A stretch of DNA of 64,000 bases from Solen grandis (lineage: Eukaryota; Mollusca; Bivalvia; Adapedonta; Solenidae): positions 52,880,771-52,944,770 of the forward strand of contig CM037790.1 in assembly GCA_021229015.1 (NCBI GenBank), in the 5' to 3' direction. Below, in pieces: positions 33,806-44,846 of the stretch. How positions within the stretch are numbered: the first letter of the stretch is position 1; the number at the start of each line of letters is the position of its first letter. Under the pieces are notes generated by a model. That model was not told the DNA's origin, made no database searches, and saw nothing but the letters and a program-made list of their open reading frames with translations. A program made the position numbers and the translations under genes.

Positions 33806-35826
33806 AAATAATAAAGTAATAAATTTAAAAATAAAACTGAGATTACATATATACATTTTTGTTAGATACTTAAAATATAAAATTATTTATATCTATACGA
33901 AAATAATATTTATAAAAAATATTTTCTTTGCAAGAAATATAAACGTATACATACATATGCCACATTTATGCATATAAAATAACATATACGCAAATGTTTA
34001 TTCTTTAGTCTGCTAACGTGTGAAAATAATGTGATAACCAGTGATAGATTATCAATGAGTGAGTTTATTCATTACCAATAATTATTGATATTTAATGGCC
34101 TTTTCAGACAAAAGTAGTAGGGTATGAATTATACAGATTTAATCTATTTGACTGTTTTCATTTTAGTTATACACGCAATAACAATGGATAATAAAATGAA
34201 AATGGTAACCCAAGTATAGTGTATAACTTCCGAATATTGCATAAAAAAGTTAGTTTTGGCTCACAAAATTGGCTTTGGAACCGGGATAGAGGTATCATTT
34301 TAGCATGGTCTATTACCTTTTTCTTTTCTCTTACTAAAAAACATAGAACAAATTATTAAAAGTGTTTGGTCGAAAATGGACTGGCATACAAAGTAACAAA
34401 TTAATGTAACACTAAGGCACTCTGGAATAACCATCCTCGGAACCCACGCTATATATTCGGCTATTATCTCCGTATATACAATGGTATTGTTTCGTTTTTA
34501 TGACTATTAATCAACTACTTGATGACCAGTATAACCACGCGTAGTAAGAGATAATTAACCGATTCATTAATTAACTAACGTATCTTTCCATGAGCATGTT
34601 ATAAAGAGTGTATCTTCATGAACATGTTTGACGAGAGTGTCCTGAAATATATTATATATCCGTGAAACAGAGATAATCATGTATAGTTTTGTATACTTGG
34701 TATAAGAGGGACACGGAGTATTCTCTGCTGGTGATCGGAACTTTGGTATTACACCCTGAACATACGCTTTGAACTACTACATTGAAATATCAAATTATAT
34801 TATTATGAATATACTTACTTTATCACACACACACACACACACACACCACACGTTTATGTTTGCGTAAATTTAAATATAAATACATTGTTTATAACTCATT
34901 TTTTTTTCATCCATGTTTTTATGTAGTGACCATTGCGTTAATATCACTATTTCACGAAATATATATAGGATCTAACATAAATTGTTATTTCATAATTACC
35001 AAATTTTACTAAACGCCAGAGTCTCGCTTAATAACATTTTCATGAACGAGTTTAGTAAAATTTGATATGAAAAGACAATTCATGTCAAATTCTTTTTATC
35101 ATATGACCTAATGACGTAAATCGATTATAACAAAAAAAATACTTATTAAAGAATAACACATATTTATAACAAATAAACAACAATATAATAACGAGATATT
35201 TTAAAAATTGGGAGGGACCAGTAATATTTATTAAGATAAAGGGAGACAAGGAGAGGGTGTATATGATTAAAAACATAGATAACATTTAAGATTGGAAGTG
35301 CGTTGTGTTGTAATATTCTAATAAACATCATTAATTTGTTGTCATGAGTTATATTTGTTTTGCCAAACAATAAATCCTTCTTTAATTATCACATTCCCTC
35401 AAACAGGAATCGTCTAACATGTATCATGTATGTATTTAGTTATTTACATTTTCATCGAAAAAAACAAAAAAAAAAAAAAAAACAACAACAGCGGTTTCGA
35501 ACACCGGGAATTACTGCGAAAAAAAAATGTTACAGTACATATACAATACTGTACTGTCTATATATACTACTTCGCTCGTCACGCTGTCCTAATGCGTGCG
35601 GCTCGGCTTGCCCGCTTTCCACGTTTTGTTTAAAATAAATCGTTCACACTTGAATCAGATTCGTTTGATAGTTCAGGAAATGCAACTCTTCCATCCCTTG
35701 TTACATTCCGGTTTTCACTCTCAACAGATTTATCTTTCGTTCAAGAAGTATTGATTCTTTGCGTATTTCATTTATAATTCCTGCGACATTGCTTACAAAT
35801 TTGCAGATTGAAAAGGAATTTTTTTT
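33806..35826. other. intergenic, no gene seen
   Basis: Very AT-rich, with a (CA)n run at 34823-34847 and an A run near 35467. Short open frames have no support. Confidence 0.55.
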
Positions 35827-35888
35827 TCATTCATTCATTCATTCATTCATTCATTCATTCATTCATTCATTCATTCATTCATTCATTC
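35827..35888. repeat. (ATTC)n microsatellite
   Basis: About 15 pure tetranucleotide units. They are translated as SFIH repeats in one frame, which is not a gene. Confidence 0.95.
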
Positions 35889-36432
35889 TTAACATTTACA
35901 TGAAATACCGAATTTTTTATCTTATGAAAAACAAAACATCGAACTCCCCCCACAAAAAAACAACAACAAACAACAACAACAACAAACAAACAAACAATAA
36001 CACACACGCGCGCGCACACAAACGTACACGGTATAAGAAATCCATGAATCCATAGATATTGATTTAGTTTAGCAGATATAGAACATAAAACTTCCTCCTT
36101 CAATAAAAGCGTCAAACATCCTGGAATATGTTCTTTTTTTCTTTTTTCTCCTCTGTTTACAACACTGGCTTAAAAGTTCCAAGCTAAGTACCATTTAACA
36201 GCATAAATGCATTAAGCCCGAGATATAATCTATAACCTGTTGCACCACAGAGGCACTTTCTAGCAACATTTCTAATTATAAACATCATATGAGTAAGACT
36301 TAAATTGAGGATTATATAAACATATAAGAGACATAGATTAGTGAATTGTAGAGAGCATCACGTTTATTTTCCTCTGTAATCAATATATTCTATTTCGGAA
36401 ATACGAAATGTGTTTCGTAAATACGAATTATT

Positions 36433-36436
<4 letters not shown>

Positions 36437-36470
<34 letters not shown>
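36437..36470. repeat. poly-A tract with duplicated flank
   Basis: A run of about 34 A is flanked on both sides by TTATTTAAA. This looks like the A tail of an insertion or a slippage product. Confidence 0.8.
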
Positions 36471-36472
<2 letters not shown>

Positions 36473-36749
36473 ATTTAAAAAAGAAGTATTATATATAATT
36501 ACAAATAATTACGCAAAATATAAATTAAACATTTTACATTAACGCAATTGTTTTTTTGTTGTTCTTTTTAAAATTAAACAAACAAAATTGGTTGTGCAAG
36601 ACAATTAAAAAGTATGCCATGTTACTTTAGAGGCTACGTGGATTCTTCAGTCCACACTATTACTGATGTTTCTAAAACGTATTTAGTTTTGCGTCGATTT
36701 CGACATCAGTTTGTACAACCAATGCAACACCCACCCGACTGCTCCTGGG

Positions 36750-36858
36750 TTAGACCAGTACCTTGCGCCTGACAAATTCATAAAATACCTGTGTTCAATC
36801 GAACTCATAAGCTGCCTCCCGCGGTCAGGTAAGTCACCACTAGACCACGGTGCCTGCA
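36750..36858 (-). mobile_element. tRNA-derived SINE head, minus strand
   Basis: On the minus strand GTGGTCTAGTGGTGAC (A box) and GAGTTCGATTGAAC (degenerate B box) are spaced as in tRNA genes. The remaining body is not one of the better preserved families here. Confidence 0.5.
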
Positions 36859-36997
36859 AAAGAGTTTATATAAGATCAAGTCTCTCTAAAGATATCAAAA
36901 TTCGCACATAAATACATGATCAAATAATAATATGTTCATGATGCATATTATTTTTCTCCATATATTTTATCTGACAATAACCATATTTTTATGAATC

Positions 36998-37035
36998 AGT
37001 GTGTGTGTGTGTGTGTGCGTGTGTGTGTGCGTGCG
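36998..37035. repeat. (GT)n with GC interruptions
   Basis: GT run interrupted by GC dinucleotides. Two A tracts separated by a short spacer follow further on at 37826-37879. No gene in 36859-38274. Confidence 0.9.
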
Positions 37036-38274
37036 CGCATTTCTGAGAGATCTTTAAATATGAAGACAGGACAATAACAGCCTTATTTTTGAAGTGAACA
37101 TTGAAGAAATAAATAACACAGAAACTGTCAAGATGATACAAGAGCTCTAAGAAGCTCCTTTATCAATCGCGGTAAACCAACAGTTTAACAATTTTGAATT
37201 CAAACAATAATCTTACACGATATAGACTGCTGTATATATTACACGAGATTAATTGTGTTCTTATTTTTCTAGTAAGTATATAGCTCCGAAATTCATACTG
37301 ATTGGGCATTAACCAGTCTCCTTCAAAGTAATTTATTGTAAGTGTGAAAAGATTATTGGAAATATGAGAGAGGGCCTATTTAGTAAGATATTTTTATATC
37401 ATAGAGAATCTTGCGTAGGAATAAACCTTTTCTGGATAGAAAACGGTCAAATTAGAAAGGGAAAGAGACACGCTTATATCCCAGCGATCCCTCATCTGTT
37501 GTTATAGAAACTAGACTTTCATCTGATTGAATTTTTGCCTGACCTATATGTATCTCCACGTCATTGTCCAATGACAACTGATACAGATTCCAAATTGTCA
37601 AAGGATCAAGTACCAAATGACGTGACCGGATAATTTACTTTGTCAACTTTTGTTTCACTGCAGAGATAGGCAATCTGGATGTAATACTTATTCTAAGAGT
37701 TCGGTTAAATTGAACTGTTATGTATCTTCTGAGTTTGTAGAGTCAGAAAGATTGAGTTGAAGCGTGACAAATAGAGTGGAATTGCAGTCTTTTTATTTGA
37801 TTTTTAATCTAATTGGAATTTTAGCAAAAAAAAAAAAAAAAAAAAATAATAATGATAAAAAAAAAAAAAAAAAAAAAAATTAATTTCACAGTATCATTGG
37901 GAATCAGAGTTTGTTTTTTCTTCCAATCTTAAAAAATAACATTTTATACAGAATCGCTCGTTTTCTTTTAAATTAATGGTTGAAAGAGACATGCTTTACA
38001 ACTTTATAATCAAAGGCAATATATTTTGTTTTGATAACTAACTTAGAAAGTTGACACGTGTGATTTTCAATATGATCTAAACGCATTACTAACTTTTTTT
38101 TCCTAATATATGTCTATATTACTGATAGGTATTACTTTGTCATGCAAGATATCATTATGTATGCAAAACTTCACTGACATCAAAAATTTATACTACATGC
38201 TAAACAACTGTTTACAATAACTTAATTGTGTATTAAGGTCTTCCCATCCAGCGATCAACTCCATGAAAGCCATG

Positions 38275-38610
38275 CATATAACTTAACAATACACATGCAT
38301 ATAAGCTTTTAAAGTGACAAAGATGGTAATCTGAGGGGAAAATTGAACTTGTGATGACAAGTGGCAGAAGTTCTTTTATTACCGCCCCTTGATTTTTTTG
38401 TTGCCATGAGTTATCTCCCCTTAAGAACTAAAAAAGTGGTTTTCTCCATTTTCCTATGGTAAAGTTTAGATTTTTTCATGAAAGTTGACATGGTGTTTTA
38501 TTATATTATCATATTATTTGAATGTACTTAATCGAAAGTACAAAGATGTTTCAATGACGTTAAAAATATAACCATCCAGTGGCAAGATATGGAATATGGC
38601 TAGAGAAAAA
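38275..38610. repeat. dispersed repeat, copy 2
   Basis: Second copy of the repeat at 19898-20345: GCATATAACTTAACAATA, TGGTTTTCTCCATTTTCCTA, GGTAAAGTTTAGATTTTT and AACCATCCAGTGGCAA in the same order. Confidence 0.75.
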
Positions 38611-38925
38611 ACAACAATATTTTGGACAGATTTATTTCTCTGTTGAATAGGTCATTGCATATTTTTAATGTAACCGTAACATAGGTCAAACTGGAGAAAT
38701 AGATATTGCATAGAACACTAATTAATGAGAAAATGCAGTGGTTCCTAAATGCATTTTATTCACATAGTCAGCCACTTAGACCAACATAATCAACATTTTC
38801 CTTATCAACCTGAAAGCGGCAGACGCGTTTGTAGTTTTCCAAATTTATAAAGTAACATAAAGCCAGACTTAAGTTTCATAAAGCCATAAATAACATGTTA
38901 AATACAAAATGTGCTATTTCCTTTT

Positions 38926-39049
38926 ATCTTTGCGCAGAAAATCCGTTAAAATCATCACTGGACTGGGTAATACAAGACAGATTTACTGTCTAGACAAAAA
39001 GGCCTCTCAACATATTGTATGATAATCAAAAACATGTTTAATCTAGGTG
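38926..39049 (-). pseudogene. decayed copy of the terminal exon at 59588-59717
   Basis: On the minus strand, after a conserved acceptor (CACCTAG|ATTAAAC), it encodes LIIIQYVERPFCLDS. This is close to LIIIQYVGRPFRLDS in the intact exon. A frameshift then leads to stops where the intact copy reads PVMVITDI. Similarity covers about 38915-39085. No copy of the upstream exon is visible between here and 41 kb. Confidence 0.65.
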
Positions 39050-40690
39050 TACATTTGCAATGAGTATAAATTGTTTTCCTTACTGTTTACAAGGATCGGT
39101 CTAGTAATATATATTTGAGTCATTTTAAGTAAGCATGTTCAGCAATTTAATGTGGTTTTTATTTTGTATGTGCACTATCAAATACGCTGTAATATGTGGT
39201 AACAGCCACACACAGGCATAAACACAACTCTTCAGTTTCCAGGCGGGCGCTGTTCTTTGTAATATATGCTAAAGCCTTGATACCTAAATATTTAATTTCT
39301 TAACACAATATGAGACGGAAAAGTAGCTACTTATATTGATTTCGTTGAATATTAACATATGTTTTTGTGAAACAGGTATCATAGTGAAATATATTTGTAT
39401 TTATTAACGATTTCAACACTGCTCCGCAAGAAGCGTTTATTTTTTTGTGGATTTTAGTTCAAGGAGATTTTTATGATTTGAAATTTGCATTTTAAGCACT
39501 TACAATTCAGTTAGGTAGAGTTGATTAATTAATCTCGAGATAAGTTAAAATCATGCTGCAGGTGGGTTTACAATGTACGAGCCGAAACAGAGTTAAACTT
39601 ACTGGCATCCTCACCTCAACGTCACGGTAGAAGTAACTGAATATCGGTTACCCTTTGTATTAGAATATGTTATATATGAGAAGTCAACCATATACTTGAT
39701 TATCAATGTGTTGCGTAGTAATAAATATCTAAATCTCACCAAACTGATATGTTAACACATTGCACAAACTATCGTAACACAGGACTAAAGAACATCTAAT
39801 CAAACTCCATTGCTTTATTATCTTTTAGGGATATTACTTTTAGGAAGTAGGAGATATCATTAACTAAATATTCTGAGCTCAGATATTGAATAGAATTTGG
39901 TAGTGATTTCGTATTTTAACACTGAGTATTATTATTATAGATCGAAATTATCGAGGAAATATCAGCTATATAAAAAGAAAGAAAACAAGGAGATATACTA
40001 TATCCACTCAAAACAAACACATTTTCCTTTTATTTCAATACTATTTAATATTTAAATACTGCCACACACAGACCCACACACATCTTAATCACCCACACTG
40101 TGGGGTATGGATTAAAGATATTTATAGAACACAGTATTTAATCAGCATAAAATGAAATCTAATACTGGTGATATACCATATAAGATAATGAAACAATTGC
40201 ATATGAATTCAATTACGAAAATAAATCGAATACTGGAGACTAATTAGAGGAATTGAAATTAAATGTCAAAATCTTAATTAGTTCAGATTTTCCCATTGTT
40301 ATAATTTGTAGAGTAAATTGTAGTTTCTATTTCGGTTTCCTTGCGACGATTACGTGATGGAGGGTTTCTGCTCGTTTGTCTTTTTGTATGATGTATGATA
40401 GTATATTTTATAATATCAAGTTTACATACATTAAAATTTTATTGTAACTTATTAATACCTTTAAGAGTGTAGCCCGATAAGTTTTTTGCAAATTCGGCCT
40501 GAGCGTTACTCTCTCTCTCTCTCTCTCTGTGAAATGCAGTATTCCATTACATTAAAAAGGAGATACTAGTGTGGTTAGTAATCATAGAGGAATTACATTG
40601 ATACAGTGTATGTATACATTTTTTACAAACTGGAGAATCATTTCGGATGCACAATTCGGTTTTATGAAAGGATAATTCAGAATTGATACT
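39050..40690. other. intergenic, no gene seen
   Basis: AT-rich with a (CT)n run at 40509-40528. No gene recognised. Confidence 0.55.
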
Positions 40691-40700
40691 TTTTCTATCT

Positions 40701-40960
40701 CGGGGCCGCCGTGGCTAAGCAGTTACAGTCGTGGACTACACATCTCTCAGCCCCTTACCGCTGTGGGTTCGAATCCTGGTAAGGACTTCGGATTTTTCAT
40801 GTGTGATAGCCTTCCAGCTGGCTTGCGGTAGGTCGGTGGCTCTACCCGGCTACCTCTGGGTACTCGGGGTCTTCCTCCACCTGTAATTAGCTGGACGTCG
40901 CTATATGATTGAAATACTATCGCAGCGACGGAAAACACCAATATAACAACAACAACAACA
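40701..40960 (+). mobile_element. tRNA-derived SINE, family A, full length and well preserved
   Basis: A tRNA-like head (GCCGTGGCTAAGCAG; B box GGGTTCGAATCCT) is followed by the family A core and an ACAACAACAACA tail. A perfect 10-bp duplication, TTTTCTATCT, lies at 40691-40700 and 40961-40970. Its closest relative in the window is the copy at 2115-2366. Confidence 0.93.
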
Positions 40961-41306
40961 TTTTCTATCTTATATAATAATTATGATACTATATTATATA
41001 GATTATAAAAATGTTAAATAGCTAGAAGGGTTACATGTATATTTGTTGATTTGAAAAAAAAAAAGATTCAGTGAATCGAAATGCTTATGGCTTATATCAT
41101 ACATGACTGGCGTTCATGGCAAAATGATAAGAATGGTGAATGCTATGTATAAATCAGTTAAAGAATGTGTTCAGGTTAATAGGTCGTAATCTGGATAAAT
41201 TGATATTTTAATTGGCATGAAATAAGAGGATATCATCTCCCCGATAATGTTTTAAACGATGTGAATGGCGGTTTATCAATTTAAGATCTGTTGATGTTTG
41301 CAGACG

Positions 41307-41581
41307 GCCGTCCCCGGTGGCCGAGTAGTCAGAGCGTCCGCCAACAGCGCGAGCGGCCGTAGGTTCGATCACCGGATGCGACATACCAAAATACAATCAT
41401 AGCTCCCTTGCTTGGCGCTTAGCATATAAGGATTGGTGTCGGGACTTGTGTGTTGTATCATGCCACATTTCTACGGCGTGATACTGCAGTATGGTAGCAC
41501 TATGTCTCTCTCAAGTAGACATAGTCTCCAATAGACTGAAATACTGTCGGTGGGACTTTAAACCAAACATGCAAACAATTA
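41307..41581 (+). mobile_element. tRNA-derived SINE, family B
   Basis: A different tRNA-like head (CGGTGGCCGAGTAGTCAGAG; B box TAGGTTCGATCACC) is followed by a body with CTTGCTTGGCGCTTAGCATA and a 3' end CTGTCGGTGGGACTTTAAAC then CAAACA repeats. A short CAGACG duplication may flank it (41301-41306, 41582-41587). The same 3' end recurs as a tiny fragment at 58407. Confidence 0.85.
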
Positions 41582-41732
41582 CAGACGATGTGGTCTTAAA
41601 GCAGCTCGTTCACAGATGGTCATTGACATAAAACCTATATTTAAATTGTCTATTTCTATTTGTTGTCACTTGGTTGATCATATTCACTTTTTTCGCACAT
41701 GCGCTAACTTCATAGGATGAGTTCCATGTTAG

Positions 41733-41786
41733 GGAACGTGTCACGTAGTATTGCAACCAGGAACGTGTCACGTAGTATTGCAACCA
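41733..41786. repeat. 27-bp perfect tandem duplication
   Basis: GGAACGTGTCACGTAGTATT plus GCAACCA occurs twice in succession. It lies 175 bp left of the GC-rich element and contains a CGTGTCACG dyad. Confidence 0.92.
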
Positions 41787-41961
41787 CCATCTTGGGGGTA
41801 CCGTATCCAATATTCAACCAATTCCGTCGAAGCTGCGTTAACGAAAATGATGTTTTCCCGTTTAATATGACTTACACGTACCGAGTTTATTCGTCAGGAA
41901 ACAAAGACTTCACCAGCATAAACGAAGGAGAGTAGATTTTTGTTTCTTTTTTATTTCTACC

Positions 41962-42148
41962 AGTAGTATATACAATGGTAGTTCTGGCTCACTTTCTTCT
42001 GGAAGATAATTCATGGCCCATCGAGCCTCCCAGGCGGAGCCCCGGGGACGGCCCACCACCGGGGAGAGGATAAAAAGACACTTACTTGGGTATTCCAAAA
42101 ACAGCCATTGCGGGAGCCAATTCAGGGCCCGCCCGACCCCATGGCGGA
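41962..42148 (+). repeat. left terminal inverted repeat
   Basis: Contains AGCCTCCCAGGCGGAGCCCC, CCACCACCGGGGAGAGGATA and ACTTACTTGGGTATTCCAAA, each found inverted at 44847-45029. The GC-rich part is itself rich in short dyads such as CCCCGGGG. Confidence 0.88.
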
Positions 42149-42242
42149 CCTCAACCCATGTGTACCCATAACCGGTTTTCAGGTGTGATAAATGGATCGG
42201 CCTATAGATAATTTACGGTACACACATTTTCTTTTGATCTCC

Positions 42243-43080
42243 CTAAGCCCTACAGAGGTCCCCAACCTCAAGCACATAAATAATTGAGGTATTTATTTCC
42301 GACAACTGTTCATTTAGAGATGTTGTATACATTGAATATGCAGGCCGACGGTGGAGGACCCCGGAGAAGTCCTGCGTGTACTCGATGCAGTAGATTCCGT
42401 AGCCGTAAGCAAGGAAGAACCGCTCGAAGGCAGGGAGAGCGGCCTGCGGGCTCGTCCATGGGGATCTCGGACACATCCATCTTCGCCACGAAGAGGCCTT
42501 GCGGGGCGGCTTCGGGGTGTAGCTCTCTCCATTTGGCGAGGGCCTTCCCCTGGGTGTCCTGCTCGATCCGGGAGATGGTCTGCCGGATGGCGCTCCCTTC
42601 CGTGTTTTCCCGGCTAGCTAGAGTGTGGAGGAGGTTCGTCTGCATGTATCCTCGCTGGGTTCCGTCGGGGCTACCCCCAAGCTATCCCACACAGCGACCC
42701 CGATTCGGGCGACGGTTTTCTTTGCGGACCCGCTCTTCCCGGTGGTGCACGAGAGCCGGCCCCTGTGGACCACACAGTCTTCCCGGCGGAGGTAGCCGAA
42801 CACGTACACGTCGTCAACAAACGCCGGATCCCCTCAAGGGGGCGCAGATCGGTGGGCCCCAGGCCCCCCTCCAAGTAGTCCACTTCCGAAATGTCCGCAA
42901 GTAAGTTGTTTTCGTGCGCGTTCTCTAGGAGGACGTGGCCCGCAACGGCTTTCTCGGCCCATAGAATGGAATGTTACTTGTACTGCCAATTTCGTAGTAG
43001 CTGTAGGGTGTTCCCAATTGGACTTGTAGTCGAATGTCTGTTCGGCTAGCAATGTCTAAATGGAAATGCTTTCGTTGACT
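42243..43080 (-). pseudogene. decayed coding region of unknown family
   Basis: Read on the minus strand from 43080 down, coding-like sequence moves between frames at about four points: near 42955, 42830, 42680, and at the 3' end near 42450 or 42370. Each block is stop-free in one frame only while in use and has mixed amino-acid composition rather than low complexity. Recognisable stretches include YSYYEIGSTSNIPFYGP, ISEVDYLEGGLGP, VYVFGYLRREDCVVHRG, KWRELHPEAAPQGLFVAKMD and FFLAYGYGIYCIEY. I do not recognise the family. A viral or other foreign origin is possible, given the base composition, but unproven. It is broken and cannot make one protein as it stands. Confidence 0.5.
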
Positions 43081-43081
43081 T

Positions 43082-43600
43082 GTCGCCGGCGAAAGATTCC
43101 GCCCGCCCAATCCCCGTTTGCCTTTCGCCGCGAGCGAAAGTATTCGTCGGGGATTCCACTCGCCCGCTTGCCTTTCGCCTTTCGCCGCAAACGAAAGAAA
43201 ACGAAAATACGAGTTGCCACCGTTTTTTGCTATGGTTACCGGGGATCATACTCGCCCCATTCCTGTCCGTCTTTCGCCCACGACGCGAGCGAAAGAAAGT
43301 GAAAAAAACTGGGAATCCTACTCGCCCCATCCCTGTCCGCCTTTCGCCGCGAGTGAAGAAAATCGAGTTGTCGCCTTTCGCCGCAAGCGAAAGAAAACGA
43401 TAGAACGAAATGTCGCCGAGGGGGATCCTACTCGCCCCATCCCTGTTTACCTTTTCGCCTTTCTCCTTTCGCCGCTAGCGAAAGAAAACGAAAAAGCCTC
43501 TCCCCATCAATACTTGCCTTTCGCTTTTCGCCTTTGGCCGCGAGCGAAAGAAAATTCGTCGACTTGTCGCTTGCGAAAACGCTCGCGAAAAAAATCCACT
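43082..43600. repeat. hairpin array zone I (CTTTCGC...GCGAAAG)
   Basis: Seven hairpins of the form CTTTCGC-CGCRA-GCGAAAG lie at 43122-43140, 43179-43197, 43271-43295, 43341-43357, 43375-43393, 43466-43484 and 43532-43550. Looser relatives lie at 43082 and 43566. Spacers repeat CTCGCCCCATCCCTGTCC and GGGATCCTA. Long open frames on both strands here (240 codons plus, 257 codons minus, extending into zone II) are by-products of the repeats. Confidence 0.88.
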
Positions 43601-44080
43601 CGCCATACCAACACTCTCGTCTACCCACCCGTGTGTAGACAGAAACCTCTCGTCTATCCACCCGTGTGTAGACGGACACACTCTCGTCTGTCCGTTGTGT
43701 TTCGTCGAGAAACAACAAAAAACAAACACTCTGGTCTATCCACTGGTTTCGCCTTGCGAAGAGCAAACAACAAACACTGTAGTCTGCTGTGTGTTTCGAA
43801 ACAAAAAACTCTATCGTCTGCCGACGCCGTGCGTCTTTGAGAGCAAAGAAGAACAAACACTCATGTCTTCCCACGCCGTGCATTTCGCCGGCGAGAAACA
43901 ACAAACTCTGTCGTAGGCGTCGCCTTTGCGAGCAAAGAAGAACAAACTCTATCATCTGCCCACGCCGTGCATTTCGCGATACAACAAACAGTCTGCCTTT
44001 GCGAAGGACAAACTCTCTCGTCTGCCTGCGCTGTGCGTTTCCCGGCGAGAGACAACAAACAGTCTGGTCTCCGGGAGACG
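43601..44080. repeat. hairpin array zone II (TCTCGTCTG units)
   Basis: About twelve units of 25-50 bp. Most begin with a variant of ACTCTCGTCTGCCCACGCCG, contain a small hairpin and end AACAACAAA or GAACAAAC. The hairpins differ from unit to unit but stay paired: GTTTC/GAAAC, TTCGC/GCGAA, GTTTCGAAAC, CTTTG/CAAAG, CTTTGC/GCAAAG and CCTT/AAGG. The first two units instead share CCACCCGTGTGTAGAC. Confidence 0.85.
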
Positions 44081-44264
44081 GTTTTCGGCTGTCTGCTGGG
44101 TTGGCCCACCGGCCGGACGGGGATGTTGGCAACTGTTCTCCGGTTGTTTTTCCCTTTCCGCCATGTCGGTCGTCCCTGGGCCTCGCGAGAAAATCTACCA
44201 CGGGTATCGCCCTGGTTCTGTCTTTTTTCCAATCCGGGCAACTTTTCGCCGCGACCCCGCAAAA

Positions 44265-44510
44265 AAGGTAGTCGAATCGTTTCGCCTTTCTCGCGGAAAC
44301 GAGAAACGTGGAAGAATTCTAGATTGCGAGGAAAGGGTAGTCGAAACCGCTGGTGCCGGACACCACCTGTTCACCCAAACGGGAAGATTTCTAGATTGCG
44401 CCTTTGTTCGCAAAAGGGTTGTCGAGGTCGCCCCGTACCGGACACCGCTTGTTCTCCCAAACGGGGAAGAACTCTAGATTGCATATGGGCAAAACAGGGT
44501 AGTCGAAGTG
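44265..44510. repeat. array zone III (TCTAGATTGCG units)
   Basis: Units of roughly 70-85 bp. GTAGTCGAA-type sequence occurs near 44267, 44337, 44419 and 44501. TCTAGATTGC occurs near 44320, 44391 and 44473. CCGGACACC occurs twice and CCCAAACGGG twice. Hairpin-forming CTCGCGGAAACGAG-type pieces lie between. Confidence 0.75.
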
Positions 44511-44846
44511 GCGGACCTGGAAAGACTGGTCTGCGGAGAGGTTGCCCGCCTGCAAGAAAAAAAAAAGAAACAACTGTGGGCGGGTGGAATCGACCCGGAA
44601 TGTGTGGCGAGTGTGTGAGCTGGGAGATTCGTATTGGATTTCCGTGGTAGCCGAAACCCGGTAGCCCTAACAGAATTTGCGCTATAGTAATCTATTTGTT
44701 ATTATAAACTTATGCTAAAGGGTTGTGCAATACCGAACTCTCGCGAGACCAGGAAGTATCGTCTGCTTGCCAGCACATTACCTGTCGAAAAAAGTTTACC
44801 GTCGTCTGCTATTAACATTATCAAAACAATCGATGGAAACGTGGGT

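Noticed and set aside
35482..35512. GTTTCGAACACC resembling an inverted B box
   Set aside because: No matching A box. The flanks are A-rich and do not look like any SINE family in the window.
41717..41935. 72-codon frame left of the GC-rich element
   Set aside because: The frame is produced partly by the 27-bp duplication and has no domain or splice support.
43601..44080. Possible CRISPR array
   Set aside because: Units vary in length and sequence, the constant parts are not identical repeats, the variable parts are hairpins rather than spacers, there are no cas genes, and the context is eukaryotic.
43118..44201. Long overlapping open frames on both strands (240 codons plus, 257 codons minus)
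   Set aside because: They lie in the hairpin arrays, are open on both strands because the units lack stops, and translate to repetitive Arg/Pro/Ser-rich sequence with no domain.
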